A DNA stretch of 23,625 bases from Muribaculaceae bacterium (GTDB lineage Bacteria; Bacteroidota; Bacteroidia; Bacteroidales; Muribaculaceae). A model generated the notes under the pieces. It was not told the origin of the DNA. It saw only the letters and a program-made list of their open reading frames with translations, and ran no database searches. The stretch spans positions 1 to 23,625 of the forward strand of contig JAFLTK010000146.1 in assembly GCA_022511505.1 (NCBI GenBank), written 5' to 3'. A program made the position numbers and the translations under genes. Every line of letters begins with the position of its first letter. Position 1 is the first letter of the stretch. Of the stretch, positions 1 to 7,949 are shown piece by piece.

Positions 1-2538
1 CCGGGTGTGACCGCCATCATCTTCCAGACCCCGGGCTCAAACGCTACGGCCATCATCGAAAACTGTCTTAAGTTTGTCGAGCAATTAAAGAAAGACCTGC
101 CGCCGGGTGTCAAACTCGACATCCCGATGAACAACAACGACTTCCTCTATGCGTCGATTATGCACGTGTTGCAGACGCTTCTCGAGGCGTTCATCCTCGT
201 GTTCTTCGTGACCTACGTGTTCCTTCAGGACTTCCGCTCGACCCTCATCCCCGCCATTGCCATCCCGGTGGCCTTGATTGGTACGTTCTTCTTCATGTAT
301 CTGATAGGCTTCTCGGTCAACTTGATTACGCTGTCGGCGCTGGTGCTTGCTATTGCGATTGTGGTCGACGACGCCATTGTGGTTGTTGAGGCCGTTCACG
401 CCAAACTCGACGTCGGCTACAAGAACGCCCGCCGCGCGTCAATCGACGCCATGGGCGAGATTGGCGGCGCCATCGTCTCGATTACGCTCGTCATGATGCT
501 CGTGTTTATCCCGGTGTCGTTCATGCCCGGCACGAGCGGTGTGTTCTACCGCCAGTTTGGTTTGACAATGGCGATTGCAATCGGTCTGTCGGCGCTCAAC
601 GCGTTGACGCTGTCGCCGGCGCTTTGTGCCGTGTTCCTCAAGCCCCACAATGCTGAGGGGGAGGAGCAGGAGTCAACTCTCAAGGAGCGCATGGGCGAGG
701 CATATAAGGCTGCCGGCGAGGCTGTCAAGAGAACCTACGGCCGTCGCCTGAAAATCGATTTCCCGCCTATCGTGACCTTTGTGTTGCTTGTTGCAACGAT
801 TGTGTTCATGGTCATGGGCTACTTTGACTTTGAGAACGTTCTGCTCAGCAGCATCGCCGTCGTCGTCGCCATCCTGACAGTGCTCGGTCTGTTCAGCAAG
901 CGTTTCCACCAGGCTTTTGAAAACATCTACAACCGCCTGTTGAAGGGATATAACGGTTCGACAAAATTCTTTATCAAAGCGCGTTATCTCTCGATAGGTA
1001 TCGTTGTGGCCACCATCGCGACGCTTGTCATTTTGATGAACCGCACCCCGACCGGTCTTGTGCCCAATGAGGATACCGGCACTCTGTTCTGTATGGTCGA
1101 CATGCCCCCGGGAACATCTCAGGAGCGCACGTTTGAAACCCTCAAACTTGTCGACAAAATCATCTCGGAGGTGCCGGCCGTCCAGTCACGCACAATGATT
1201 CAGGGTTATAGTTTCATCGCCGGTCAGGGTGCTACCTATGGTACATTCATCTTGAAACTGAAACCGTGGAGCGAACGCTCGGCCAGCGAGAGCAGCGACG
1301 CCATTCTTGCGCGCCTCTATCAGATGATGGGTCAGGTCAAGGATGGCCGCGTGGTCATGTTTGCGCCCCCTATGATTACCGGTTACTCGGCAACCAACGG
1401 TTTTGAAATCAAGATGCAGGACAAAACCGGCGGCGACATCAACAAATTCTTTGGCATCGTCCAGCAGTTCCTCGCCGACCTCAACGCCCAGCCCGAGGTA
1501 CAGGTTGCCTACACCACGTTCAACCCCACCTTCCCGCAATACATGGTCGACATCGACGCCGCCAAGGCCAAACAGGCCGGCCTGTCGCCCCAGACCATCC
1601 TTTCGACCCTTCAGGGTTACTATGGCGGTATGTACGTGTCCAACTTCAACCGCTTTGGCAAGTTGTATCGCGTCATGATGCAGGCCAACCCCGAGGCGCG
1701 CGTGTCGCCCGAGACGCTGAACTCCATCAAGATTCGCAACGGCAACGAGATGGCCTCGCTCAGCAACTTTGTCAAACTGACTCGCGTCTATGGCCCCGAC
1801 TTGCTGAACCGCTTCAACATGTTCACCTCAATCTCGGTAACAGGCCAGCCCGCTCCGGGCTACTCGTCGGGTCAGGCACTTGAGGCTATCGAGCGCGTTG
1901 CCGCCAAGACGCTCCCCGCCGGCTATGGTTTCGAATATGCCGGTATGACCCGCGAGGAGGGCAACCAGTCGGGCAACGCTACGGCGATTATCTTCGGCCT
2001 CTGCCTGCTGTTTGTCTACCTGTTGCTGTCGGCCCAGTATGAAAGTTACATTCTGCCGATGGCCGTTATCCTTTCGGTTCCGTTCGGCCTCATGGGCTCG
2101 TTCATCTTCGCCCAAATCTTTGGCGTGGACAACAATATTTATCTCCAGATTGCGCTCATCATGCTTATCGGTCTGCTCGCCAAGAACGCCATCCTTATCG
2201 TGGAATTTGCGCTTGACCGCCGCCGCACCGGCATGTCGATTGTCAACGCCGCCATCAGCGGTGCCGCGGCCCGTCTGCGTCCCATTCTGATGACCTCGCT
2301 CGCGCTGATTATCGGTCTGTTGCCTCTGATGTTTGCCCACGGCGTTGGCGCCAACGGTAACCGCGCGCTCGGCGTCGGCTCTATCGGCGGTATGTTAATC
2401 GGTATGGTATTCCAGATTTTCATCGTGCCCGCCCTCTTTGTGATTTTCCAGATTATCCAAGAGAAAATCACGCCGCTCAAGTGGAGCGACACCAACAACG
2501 AGGGTATCACCAGCGAGCTCAACCAGTATTCACGCTAA
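1..2538 (+). CDS. RND efflux pump inner-membrane permease, HAE1/AcrB type (5' end missing)
   Basis: Proton-driven inner-membrane pump subunit of a tripartite efflux system, exporting drugs or amphiphiles. The frame is open from base 1, so the gene starts upstream; by comparison with AcrB (about 1050 aa) roughly the first 280-300 residues are missing. What is seen matches AcrB from just before TM2: the TM4 proton-relay pair in the motif VVDDAIVVVE (Asp codons at 367-372), the TM10 lysine in LLAKNAILIVEF (Lys codon 2182-2184), and the porter-domain motif LVPNEDTG. An odd point is an extra stretch of about 80 residues (nt 649-897) between TM6 and TM7 with two further hydrophobic segments (nt 763-819 and 838-894). 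The outer-membrane channel gene follows after 19 nt, so the two are surely one operon; a periplasmic adaptor gene probably lies upstream. Substrate cannot be told. Confidence 0.95.
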   Translation, partial: PGVTAIIFQTPGSNATAIIENCLKFVEQLKKDLPPGVKLDIPMNNNDFLYASIMHVLQTLLEAFILVFFVTYVFLQDFRSTLIPAIAIPVALIGTFFFMYLIGFSVNLITLSALVLAIAIVVDDAIVVVEAVHAKLDVGYKNARRASIDAMGEIGGAIVSITLVMMLVFIPVSFMPGTSGVFYRQFGLTMAIAIGLSALNALTLSPALCAVFLKPHNAEGEEQESTLKERMGEAYKAAGEAVKRTYGRRLKIDFPPIVTFVLLVATIVFMVMGYFDFENVLLSSIAVVVAILTVLGLFSKRFHQAFENIYNRLLKGYNGSTKFFIKARYLSIGIVVATIATLVILMNRTPTGLVPNEDTGTLFCMVDMPPGTSQERTFETLKLVDKIISEVPAVQSRTMIQGYSFIAGQGATYGTFILKLKPWSERSASESSDAILARLYQMMGQVKDGRVVMFAPPMITGYSATNGFEIKMQDKTGGDINKFFGIVQQFLADLNAQPEVQVAYTTFNPTFPQYMVDIDAAKAKQAGLSPQTILSTLQGYYGGMYVSNFNRFGKLYRVMMQANPEARVSPETLNSIKIRNGNEMASLSNFVKLTRVYGPDLLNRFNMFTSISVTGQPAPGYSSGQALEAIERVAAKTLPAGYGFEYAGMTREEGNQSGNATAIIFGLCLLFVYLLLSAQYESYILPMAVILSVPFGLMGSFIFAQIFGVDNNIYLQIALIMLIGLLAKNAILIVEFALDRRRTGMSIVNAAISGAAARLRPILMTSLALIIGLLPLMFAHGVGANGNRALGVGSIGGMLIGMVFQIFIVPALFVIFQIIQEKITPLKWSDTNNEGITSELNQYSR

Positions 2539-2557
2539 TCTATTCTTTTCCACGACA

Positions 2558-3943
2558 ATGAAATTCAATAAAATAGCAATAGCACTCGCGGCCGCGCTGA
2601 CCATCACGTCGCTCGCCGGCTGTGGAATATATCAGAAATTTGAGATGCCCTCGTCGAGCGCTCTGGCCGTTGACTACACCAAGGCGCGCGACATGGAGCA
2701 GGACACGGCCGCCTTTGGCAACCTCGCCTGGCAGCAGGTATTCACCGACCCCATGCTTGCCGACCTCATCTCTCAGGCGCTTGAAAACAACACCAACTTG
2801 CGCAACGCCCAGTTGAACGTCGCCATGGCTCAGGCCCAGTTAAAGGGCGCGCGTCTGGCCTACTTTCCCTCGGTGGCCCTTGCCCCCAACGGCGCCGGCT
2901 CATCTTACAGCGGCAACGCGTTCAACTGGAGTTACCAGTTGCCGTTAAGCGTCAGTTGGGAGGTCGACATCTTCGGCAAACTGCTCAACAGCAAGCGCGG
3001 CGCTCAGGCGGCCCTATATCAGAGCGAAGCCTACGCCCAGGCCGTGCGCTCGGGCATCATCGCCGGCGTGGCCCAGAGTTTCTATGCCATCTCGTCGATT
3101 GAGAGTCAGCTGAAACTGTCGCGCTCAACCGCCGAGTTGTGGAAAGAGAGCGTTGAAGTCATGAAGAACCTCAAACTCGCCGGTCGCGTCAACGAGGCTG
3201 CCGTTGTTCAGGCTACCGCCCAGTATTATAGCATCTTGGCGTCGATTACCGACCTCGAGGTATCGCTCGAACAGGCCAACAACACCATGTCGCTGTTGAT
3301 GAACGTCATGCCCCAAAAATGGGCTATCCCCGCCGGCAAGAGCCTCGAGGCTCCCGAGATGTTGCGCAGCGAGATTCCGATGGTCGAACTCGCCGCCCGT
3401 CCCGACGTTCGCGCCGCCGAGTGGTCGCTCGCCTCGGCCTACTATGCAACCGCCTCGGCCCGCGCCGCGTTCTACCCCTCTCTGGGCATCACAGCCAACG
3501 GCGGCTTCACCAACCTGCTCGGCTCTATGATTGTCAACCCCGGCGACTGGTTTATCCAACTGGCCGGCTCGCTGACCGCCCCGCTATTCTCTCGCGGCGC
3601 CAACATCGCCCGTCTCGAGGCCGCCAAGGCATCACAGCAGGCCGCGCTCAACACCTTTGAGTACACTCTGATGAGCGCCGCCGCCGAGGTCAGCACAGCC
3701 ATGACCGTCTATGAAAAGTCCCACGAAAAAATCAACCTTCTCGCCCTCCAGGTTGTCAACCTCGAGAAATCGGTTGAGTACACCCAGGAACTTCTCGCGC
3801 TCGGCAACCCGTCGACAACCTACCTCGAGGTGCTGACAGCCCAGCAAGGCTTGCTCGGCGCCCAAATGTCGTCGCTGGCCAACGACCTCGCCGGCACCCA
3901 GGCCGTCATCAACCTCTATCAGTCGCTTGGCGGTGGCCGTTAA
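2558..3943 (+). CDS. Outer-membrane efflux lipoprotein, TolC/OprM (NodT) family
   Basis: Trimeric outer-membrane channel that would complete the tripartite pump with the upstream RND permease. The 461-aa product is the usual length of the OprM/NodT family. It starts with a lysine-bearing signal peptide ending in the lipobox LAGC, so Cys22 should be lipidated. Two alpha-helical hairpin repeats of the OEP type can be seen: one with the phrase VSWEVDIFGKL near residue 140, typical of the family, and a second half that repeats the pattern with RPDVRAAEWSLASAYY and later FSRGANIARLEAAKA. It starts 19 nt after the permease stop and ends 41 nt before the lpxA-like gene. Family assignment is firm; the substrate is unknown. 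Confidence 0.95.
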   Translation: MKFNKIAIALAAALTITSLAGCGIYQKFEMPSSSALAVDYTKARDMEQDTAAFGNLAWQQVFTDPMLADLISQALENNTNLRNAQLNVAMAQAQLKGARLAYFPSVALAPNGAGSSYSGNAFNWSYQLPLSVSWEVDIFGKLLNSKRGAQAALYQSEAYAQAVRSGIIAGVAQSFYAISSIESQLKLSRSTAELWKESVEVMKNLKLAGRVNEAAVVQATAQYYSILASITDLEVSLEQANNTMSLLMNVMPQKWAIPAGKSLEAPEMLRSEIPMVELAARPDVRAAEWSLASAYYATASARAAFYPSLGITANGGFTNLLGSMIVNPGDWFIQLAGSLTAPLFSRGANIARLEAAKASQQAALNTFEYTLMSAAAEVSTAMTVYEKSHEKINLLALQVVNLEKSVEYTQELLALGNPSTTYLEVLTAQQGLLGAQMSSLANDLAGTQAVINLYQSLGGGR

Positions 3944-3984
3944 ACACTTGTACACAAACTATTACAACCTAAACACTATCTACC

Positions 3985-4773
3985 ATGATTAGCCCTTTAG
4001 CATACGTTGACCCCACTGCCCGGCTGGGCAAGGATGTCAAAATCCACCCGTTCGCATTTATCGACGGCAACGTAGAGATTGGCGACGGATGTGAAATTCT
4101 CCCCTACGCCTCGATTGTCAACGGCACCCGCATGGGCGCCAACAATAAGGTCTATCAGGGAGCAATTATCGGTGCCGACCCCCAGGATTTCCGCTGGAAA
4201 GGACAGCAGACCTACTGCTACATTGGCGACAACAATACTTTCCGCGAGCACGTCATTGTCAACCGCGGCATCTATGCCGAGGGCGGAACGCGCATCGGCA
4301 ACGACGTCTTTGTCATGGCCGAGAGCCACATAGGCCACGACTCGGTCATCGAGGGCCGCAGCGTCCTTGGCAACGCCGTCGCTGTTGCCGGCGACACCGT
4401 CATTGGCGAGTGCACCATCCTGTCGTCGGCCGTCATTGTCCATGAAGGATGCAAGGTTGGCAAATGGGTGTTGGTAAAAGGCGGCTGCCGCATCGGCTCC
4501 AACGTGCCGCCCTACACCATCATGGCCCATAACCCGACGGCCTACTATGGCGTCAACGCCGTCATCATGCGCCGCAAAGGCTTCACCGACGAGCAAATCG
4601 ACGAGGCCGCCAAGTGCTACCGCCATGTCTACCAGAGCGGCACCTCGGTGTTCAACGCCATTCGCCGCATCGAGGCCGACGTTGAAGACCCCGAAATCCG
4701 CGACGCCGTCGTCAACTTCATCCGCAGCGTCAACTTCAAAATCGTCGCCCTCCCCCTCGACCTCAACGATTGA
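3985..4773 (+). CDS. lpxA: Acyl-[ACP]-UDP-N-acetylglucosamine O-acyltransferase (LpxA-type)
   Basis: First step of lipid A synthesis: transfer of a hydroxyacyl chain from ACP to UDP-GlcNAc in the cytoplasm. The 262-aa protein has the left-handed beta-helix hexapeptide pattern over residues 1-190 (repeated [IV]G-x4), then the LpxA C-terminal helical domain beginning at RRKGFTDEQI. The phrase ESHIGHD (residues 113-119) aligns with E. coli NAHIAHD, placing the catalytic base at His118 and a second His at 115. IVNRG near residue 91 matches the TIHRG segment of E. coli LpxA. At the place of E. coli His144 there is Asp137. In Bacteroidota lpxA usually sits beside lpxD and the lpxC/fabZ fusion; here it follows an efflux operon by 41 nt, so it could be a second copy. 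A different O- or N-acyltransferase of the same fold is less likely. Confidence 0.85.
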   Translation: MISPLAYVDPTARLGKDVKIHPFAFIDGNVEIGDGCEILPYASIVNGTRMGANNKVYQGAIIGADPQDFRWKGQQTYCYIGDNNTFREHVIVNRGIYAEGGTRIGNDVFVMAESHIGHDSVIEGRSVLGNAVAVAGDTVIGECTILSSAVIVHEGCKVGKWVLVKGGCRIGSNVPPYTIMAHNPTAYYGVNAVIMRRKGFTDEQIDEAAKCYRHVYQSGTSVFNAIRRIEADVEDPEIRDAVVNFIRSVNFKIVALPLDLND

Positions 4774-4787
4774 TAACATCCTCTTTT

Positions 4788-4922
4788 TTCGCCCTTCGGG
4801 CTCATACCCGCTTCGCGGACAAAAATCAACGCCTTCCCGCCAATTGGCTTCATCGAGAGAACGCCTTCCCGCTCCTTTCCCGCCATTGATTTTTGTCCCC
4901 GGTATGAGCCCGAAGGGCGAAA
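4788..4922. repeat. REP-pair (BIME-like) composite palindrome, left copy
   Basis: Two inverted arms, 4788-4829 and 4887-4922, enclose a variable linker. The left arm holds two mini-hairpins with TTC loops, GCCC-TTC-GGGC and CCGC-TTC-GCGG; the right arm holds GCCC-GAA-GGGC and lacks the second mini-hairpin's loop. The first 47 bases (4788-4834) are identical to 5934-5980 in the right copy, and the right arms of the two copies differ at one base. It starts 14 nt after the lpxA stop, so it may also end or stabilise that transcript. Being next to a RAYT gene, it fits the REP substrates of that enzyme family; this link is an inference. Confidence 0.85.
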
Positions 4923-4961
4923 TAATTCACCAAAAATTACAATTCCTTGAAAAAACTTTCC

Positions 4962-4969
4962 TATCTTTG
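4962..4969 (+). promoter_or_regulatory. Possible -7 element for the RAYT gene
   Basis: TATCTTTG fits the Bacteroidota -7 consensus TAnnTTTG and ends 17 nt before the RAYT start codon, implying a very short leader. No clear TTTG -33 box lies at the usual 19-21 bp spacing, so expression may be weak. Confidence 0.4.
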
Positions 4970-4986
4970 GTAAAAATCGTCCTTTT

Positions 4987-5928
4987 ATGATTCCAAATAG
5001 CGACTATAAGTTCTATAAAGAGGAGTTTAACCATCGCTACACTCGGCGCGATAAGAACCACGACTATTATGCGCCTTTCATCTATCATGTGATTCTGAAA
5101 AAAGATAGGGATTGTGGGCCTTTCGGGATGGTTAAAGGCGACCCCCGAATTGGCTGGGGGACAAAGGGGTGTGCCTACGTTGCACGTAGCCCTATTGGCA
5201 AAACGATAGCCCGCGAACTTAGCAATCTTCAGGAGGCTTTTCCCGCCGTCAAAATCTACCAATATTGCATTATGCCCGACCATGTCCATATATTGCTCAG
5301 GATATTGGAACGCTCTGATTATCACCTTGGTGACTACATCAACCGATTGAAGGGGGCAATAACACGACAGTACTCTCAAACTGTTTTCAAGCCCGAGTTT
5401 ACTGATAAACCGCTGTATCACAATCACTCGCTTAACGGTCTCTATGTCTATATTCGCGATAATCCCCGGCGGCTCGCCATGCGTATTCGATATCCTCAGT
5501 TTTTTCAGCGTGTTAGGAGCATCAATATAGCCGGTCGAGAATGTGAGGCTTATGGGAACTTCTTTCTATTGCGCAATCCCGACAAGGACGCTGTCAAAAT
5601 TAGTCGCCACTACAATTCTGAGACCCTCGCTACCCATACCAAGCGCTGGCTATATGGCGCGGCGACCGGCACTATTCTTGTCTCGCCTTTTATTTCACCT
5701 ACCGAAAGAGCCATCCGCGATGAGGCTATTGCATTGGGTGGTCATTTTATCTTCATTACCCACGAGGCTTTCCCCGAGCGATTCAAACCCCGCGCTTCTG
5801 ATTTCGATTTATGTGCATGCGGTCGGTTGCTCATCATCTCCCTTCGCTATCGCCCCGGGACGCCTCTATCTCGCGCTATCTGCATGGAGATGAACGCGCT
5901 CGCCGCTTCGATAGCTGCGGCATATTGA
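4987..5928 (+). CDS. REP-associated tyrosine transposase (RAYT, Y1/IS200-like HUH) with extra C-terminal domain
   Basis: A single-strand DNA-processing enzyme of the Y1 transposase superfamily. The N-terminal half (residues about 30-175) has the HUH signature IMPDHVHILL with His99 and His101, a likely catalytic tyrosine at Tyr129 in the helix LKGAITRQYSQ, and the closing phrase YIRDNPRRLA, like the Y-I-x-NP-x-R pattern common in RAYTs. The C-terminal 136 residues are not part of a usual RAYT: they contain GAATGTILVSPFISPTERAIRDEA, a GGHFIFIT strand, FDLCACGRLLIIS and a CMEMNALAA helix, in an alternating strand-helix order that recalls Rossmann/DprA-like folds. The gene sits between two near-identical REP pairs, ends 5 nt before the right one, and is visibly AT-richer than its neighbours, which suggests acquisition. 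REP mobilisation or processing is a family inference. Confidence 0.85.
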   Translation: MIPNSDYKFYKEEFNHRYTRRDKNHDYYAPFIYHVILKKDRDCGPFGMVKGDPRIGWGTKGCAYVARSPIGKTIARELSNLQEAFPAVKIYQYCIMPDHVHILLRILERSDYHLGDYINRLKGAITRQYSQTVFKPEFTDKPLYHNHSLNGLYVYIRDNPRRLAMRIRYPQFFQRVRSINIAGRECEAYGNFFLLRNPDKDAVKISRHYNSETLATHTKRWLYGAATGTILVSPFISPTERAIRDEAIALGGHFIFITHEAFPERFKPRASDFDLCACGRLLIISLRYRPGTPLSRAICMEMNALAASIAAAY

Positions 5929-5933
5929 ACCAT

Positions 5934-6071
5934 TTCGCCCTTCGGGCTCATACCCGCTTCGCGGACAAAAATCAACGCCTCTTGACCGAGACGAGGAGCT
6001 CCCGCTCCTCGTGGTAACACCGTTTTCCCACGCTATTGATTTTTGTCCCCGGTATGAGCCCAAAGGGCGAA
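5934..6071. repeat. REP-pair (BIME-like) composite palindrome, right copy
   Basis: Same architecture as the copy at 4788: arms 5934-5975 and 6036-6071 with a different linker. One base change (GCCCAAAGGGC in place of GCCCGAAGGGC) at 6061 weakens the right mini-hairpin. The linker carries its own perfect 9-bp hairpin, ACGAGGAGC/GCTCCTCGT (5991-6012), whose sequence recurs alone elsewhere in the window. Conserved arms with diverged linkers suggest selection on, or recent copying of, the arms. Confidence 0.85.
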
Positions 6072-6119
6072 ACGAGCCGTCAAAATTGACTCTACAAAAC
6101 CGACTCGCGCGATTTCTTT

Positions 6120-6150
6120 TTTGTGGTGAGAAGTTTTTTAGTTAACTTTG
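6120..6150 (+). promoter_or_regulatory. Bacteroidota-type promoter of aspS
   Basis: TTTG at 6120-6123 and TAACTTTG at 6143-6150, separated by 19 bp, match the -33/-7 pattern of the primary sigma factor in Bacteroidota. It lies 28 nt upstream of the aspS start and just after the right REP copy. Confidence 0.8.
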
Positions 6151-6178
6151 TCCCCAAATACAAAAATTTAAAATAGAT

Positions 6179-7942
6179 ATGTTCAGAACAAAGACATGCG
6201 GCGAGCTTCGACTCTCTGATGCCGGGGCCGAGGTTACGCTTGCCGGCTGGGTGCAGCGCGTGCGCAAAATGGGCGGTATGACCTTTTTGGACCTGCGTGA
6301 CCGTTATGGAATTACTCAGGTAGTGTTTGACCAGGAAACCAATCCGGCTCTCCACGAGGAGGCCAATCACCTTGGTCGCGAGTTTGTCGTGCAAGTAACC
6401 GGCAAGGTTGCCGAGCGCTCGAGCAAGAACGCCAACCTGCCGACGGGCGACATCGAGATTATCGCCACGGGACTTAAGGTGCTCAACCGCAGCGACGTGC
6501 CCCCGTTCACAATCGAGAATGACACCGATGGCGGCGACGACCTGAGGATGCGCTATCGCTATCTGGATTTGCGCCGCGAGTGTGTGCGCCGCAACCTCGA
6601 GTTGCGCCACAAGATGGCGTTTGAAATCCGCCGCTATCTTGACGACAAGGGCTTTATCGAGGTCGAGACCCCGGTGCTGATTAAGTCTACCCCCGAGGGT
6701 GCCCGTGACTTTGTCGTTCCCTCGCGCATGAACCCCGGTCAGTTCTATGCCTTGCCTCAGTCGCCTCAGACGTTCAAGCAGCTGCTGATGGTCAGCGGTT
6801 TTGACCGTTATTTCCAGATTGTCAAGTGTTTCCGCGACGAGGACCTGCGCGCCGACCGTCAGCCCGAGTTTACTCAGATTGACTGCGAGATGTCGTTTGT
6901 CGAGCAGGAAGACGTTTTGAACATGTTTGAGGGCCTGATTAAGCATATCTTCAAGTATACCAAGGGGATAGAGTTCACCGAGCCGTTCCCGCGCATGACG
7001 TGGGCCGACGCGATGCGTCTCTATGGCTCTGACAAGCCCGACACCCGTTTTGGCATGCAATTTGTTGAACTAAAAGACCTTACCGAGGGCCGCGGCTTTG
7101 CCGTGATGGACGATGCCGAGTATGTCGGCGCCATCGTTGCCCCCGGCTGTGCCGACTATACCCGCAAGCAACTCGACAAATTGACCGATTTTGTCAAGCG
7201 TCCCCAGATTGGCGCCAAGGGCATGATGTGGGTCAAGGTCGAGGCCGACGGCACGATAAAATCCTCGGTATCAAAATTCTACAGCGAGGAAGACCTTGCA
7301 AAGTGGGTTGAGCGTTGTGGCGCAAAGCCCGGCGACCTCATCCTGATACTTGCCGGCCCGACGATGAAAACCCGCAAGCAACTCTGCGAACTGCGTCTCG
7401 AGATGGGCAACCAACTCGGCCTGCGCAACCCCGACGAGTTCTCGTGTCTCTGGGTCATCGACTTCCCGCTCTTTGAATGGGACGACGAGACACAGCGCTT
7501 CTACGCCATGCACCACCCCTTCACGTCGCCCAATCCCGACGATTTCCACCTGCTCGACACCGACCCGGGTGCCGTTCGCGCTACCGCCTACGACATGGTT
7601 GTCAACGGCAACGAACTCGGCGGCGGCAGTATCCGCATCCACGACTCTGAGCTCCAGGACAAGATGTTCCGCCTCCTCGGTCTCAGCGAGGAAGAAGCCC
7701 GCTATAAGTTTGGCTTCCTGATGGATGCCTTCAAGTTTGGCGCGCCTCCCCATGGCGGTCTCGCCTTTGGTTTCGACCGCATGGTGTCGATTCTCGCCGG
7801 TCTCGACTCAATCCGCGACGTCATCGCCTTCCCCAAAAACAACTCGGGCCGCGACATGATGATTGACGCGCCCTCGGCAATCGACGATTCACAACTCGAG
7901 GAACTCCAGATTGCCGTTGTTGCCAACCCCGACAAGGAGTAA
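6179..7942 (+). CDS. aspS: Aspartyl-tRNA synthetase
   Basis: Charges tRNA-Asp with aspartate in the cytoplasm. The 587-aa length is that of bacterial class IIb AspRS. Visible parts: the N-terminal OB-fold anticodon-binding domain (GWVQRVRKMGGMTFLDLRDR), class II motif 2 (FRDEDLRADRQPEFTQID), the bacterial-specific GAD insertion over roughly residues 290-410, and motif 3 near the C-terminus (GGLAFGFDRMVSIL). The start is the ATG following an AT-rich leader downstream of a good promoter. The Nif3-like gene follows after 7 nt, so they are probably co-transcribed. Whether it is of the discriminating or non-discriminating type cannot be told here. Confidence 0.98.
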   Translation: MFRTKTCGELRLSDAGAEVTLAGWVQRVRKMGGMTFLDLRDRYGITQVVFDQETNPALHEEANHLGREFVVQVTGKVAERSSKNANLPTGDIEIIATGLKVLNRSDVPPFTIENDTDGGDDLRMRYRYLDLRRECVRRNLELRHKMAFEIRRYLDDKGFIEVETPVLIKSTPEGARDFVVPSRMNPGQFYALPQSPQTFKQLLMVSGFDRYFQIVKCFRDEDLRADRQPEFTQIDCEMSFVEQEDVLNMFEGLIKHIFKYTKGIEFTEPFPRMTWADAMRLYGSDKPDTRFGMQFVELKDLTEGRGFAVMDDAEYVGAIVAPGCADYTRKQLDKLTDFVKRPQIGAKGMMWVKVEADGTIKSSVSKFYSEEDLAKWVERCGAKPGDLILILAGPTMKTRKQLCELRLEMGNQLGLRNPDEFSCLWVIDFPLFEWDDETQRFYAMHHPFTSPNPDDFHLLDTDPGAVRATAYDMVVNGNELGGGSIRIHDSELQDKMFRLLGLSEEEARYKFGFLMDAFKFGAPPHGGLAFGFDRMVSILAGLDSIRDVIAFPKNNSGRDMMIDAPSAIDDSQLEELQIAVVANPDKE

Positions 7943-7949
7943 CCCGCGC

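Noticed and set aside
3997..4779. 260-codon open frame on the minus strand opposite the LpxA-type gene
   Set aside because: It mirrors the hexapeptide-repeat gene codon for codon, is low-complexity (Asp, Val, Ala rich) and matches no family; a by-product of GC-rich coding bias.
7863..7949. N-terminal extension of the Nif3-like protein into aspS
   Set aside because: The extension would overlap the conserved aspS 3' end, and family members start at the MPSIAQII position.
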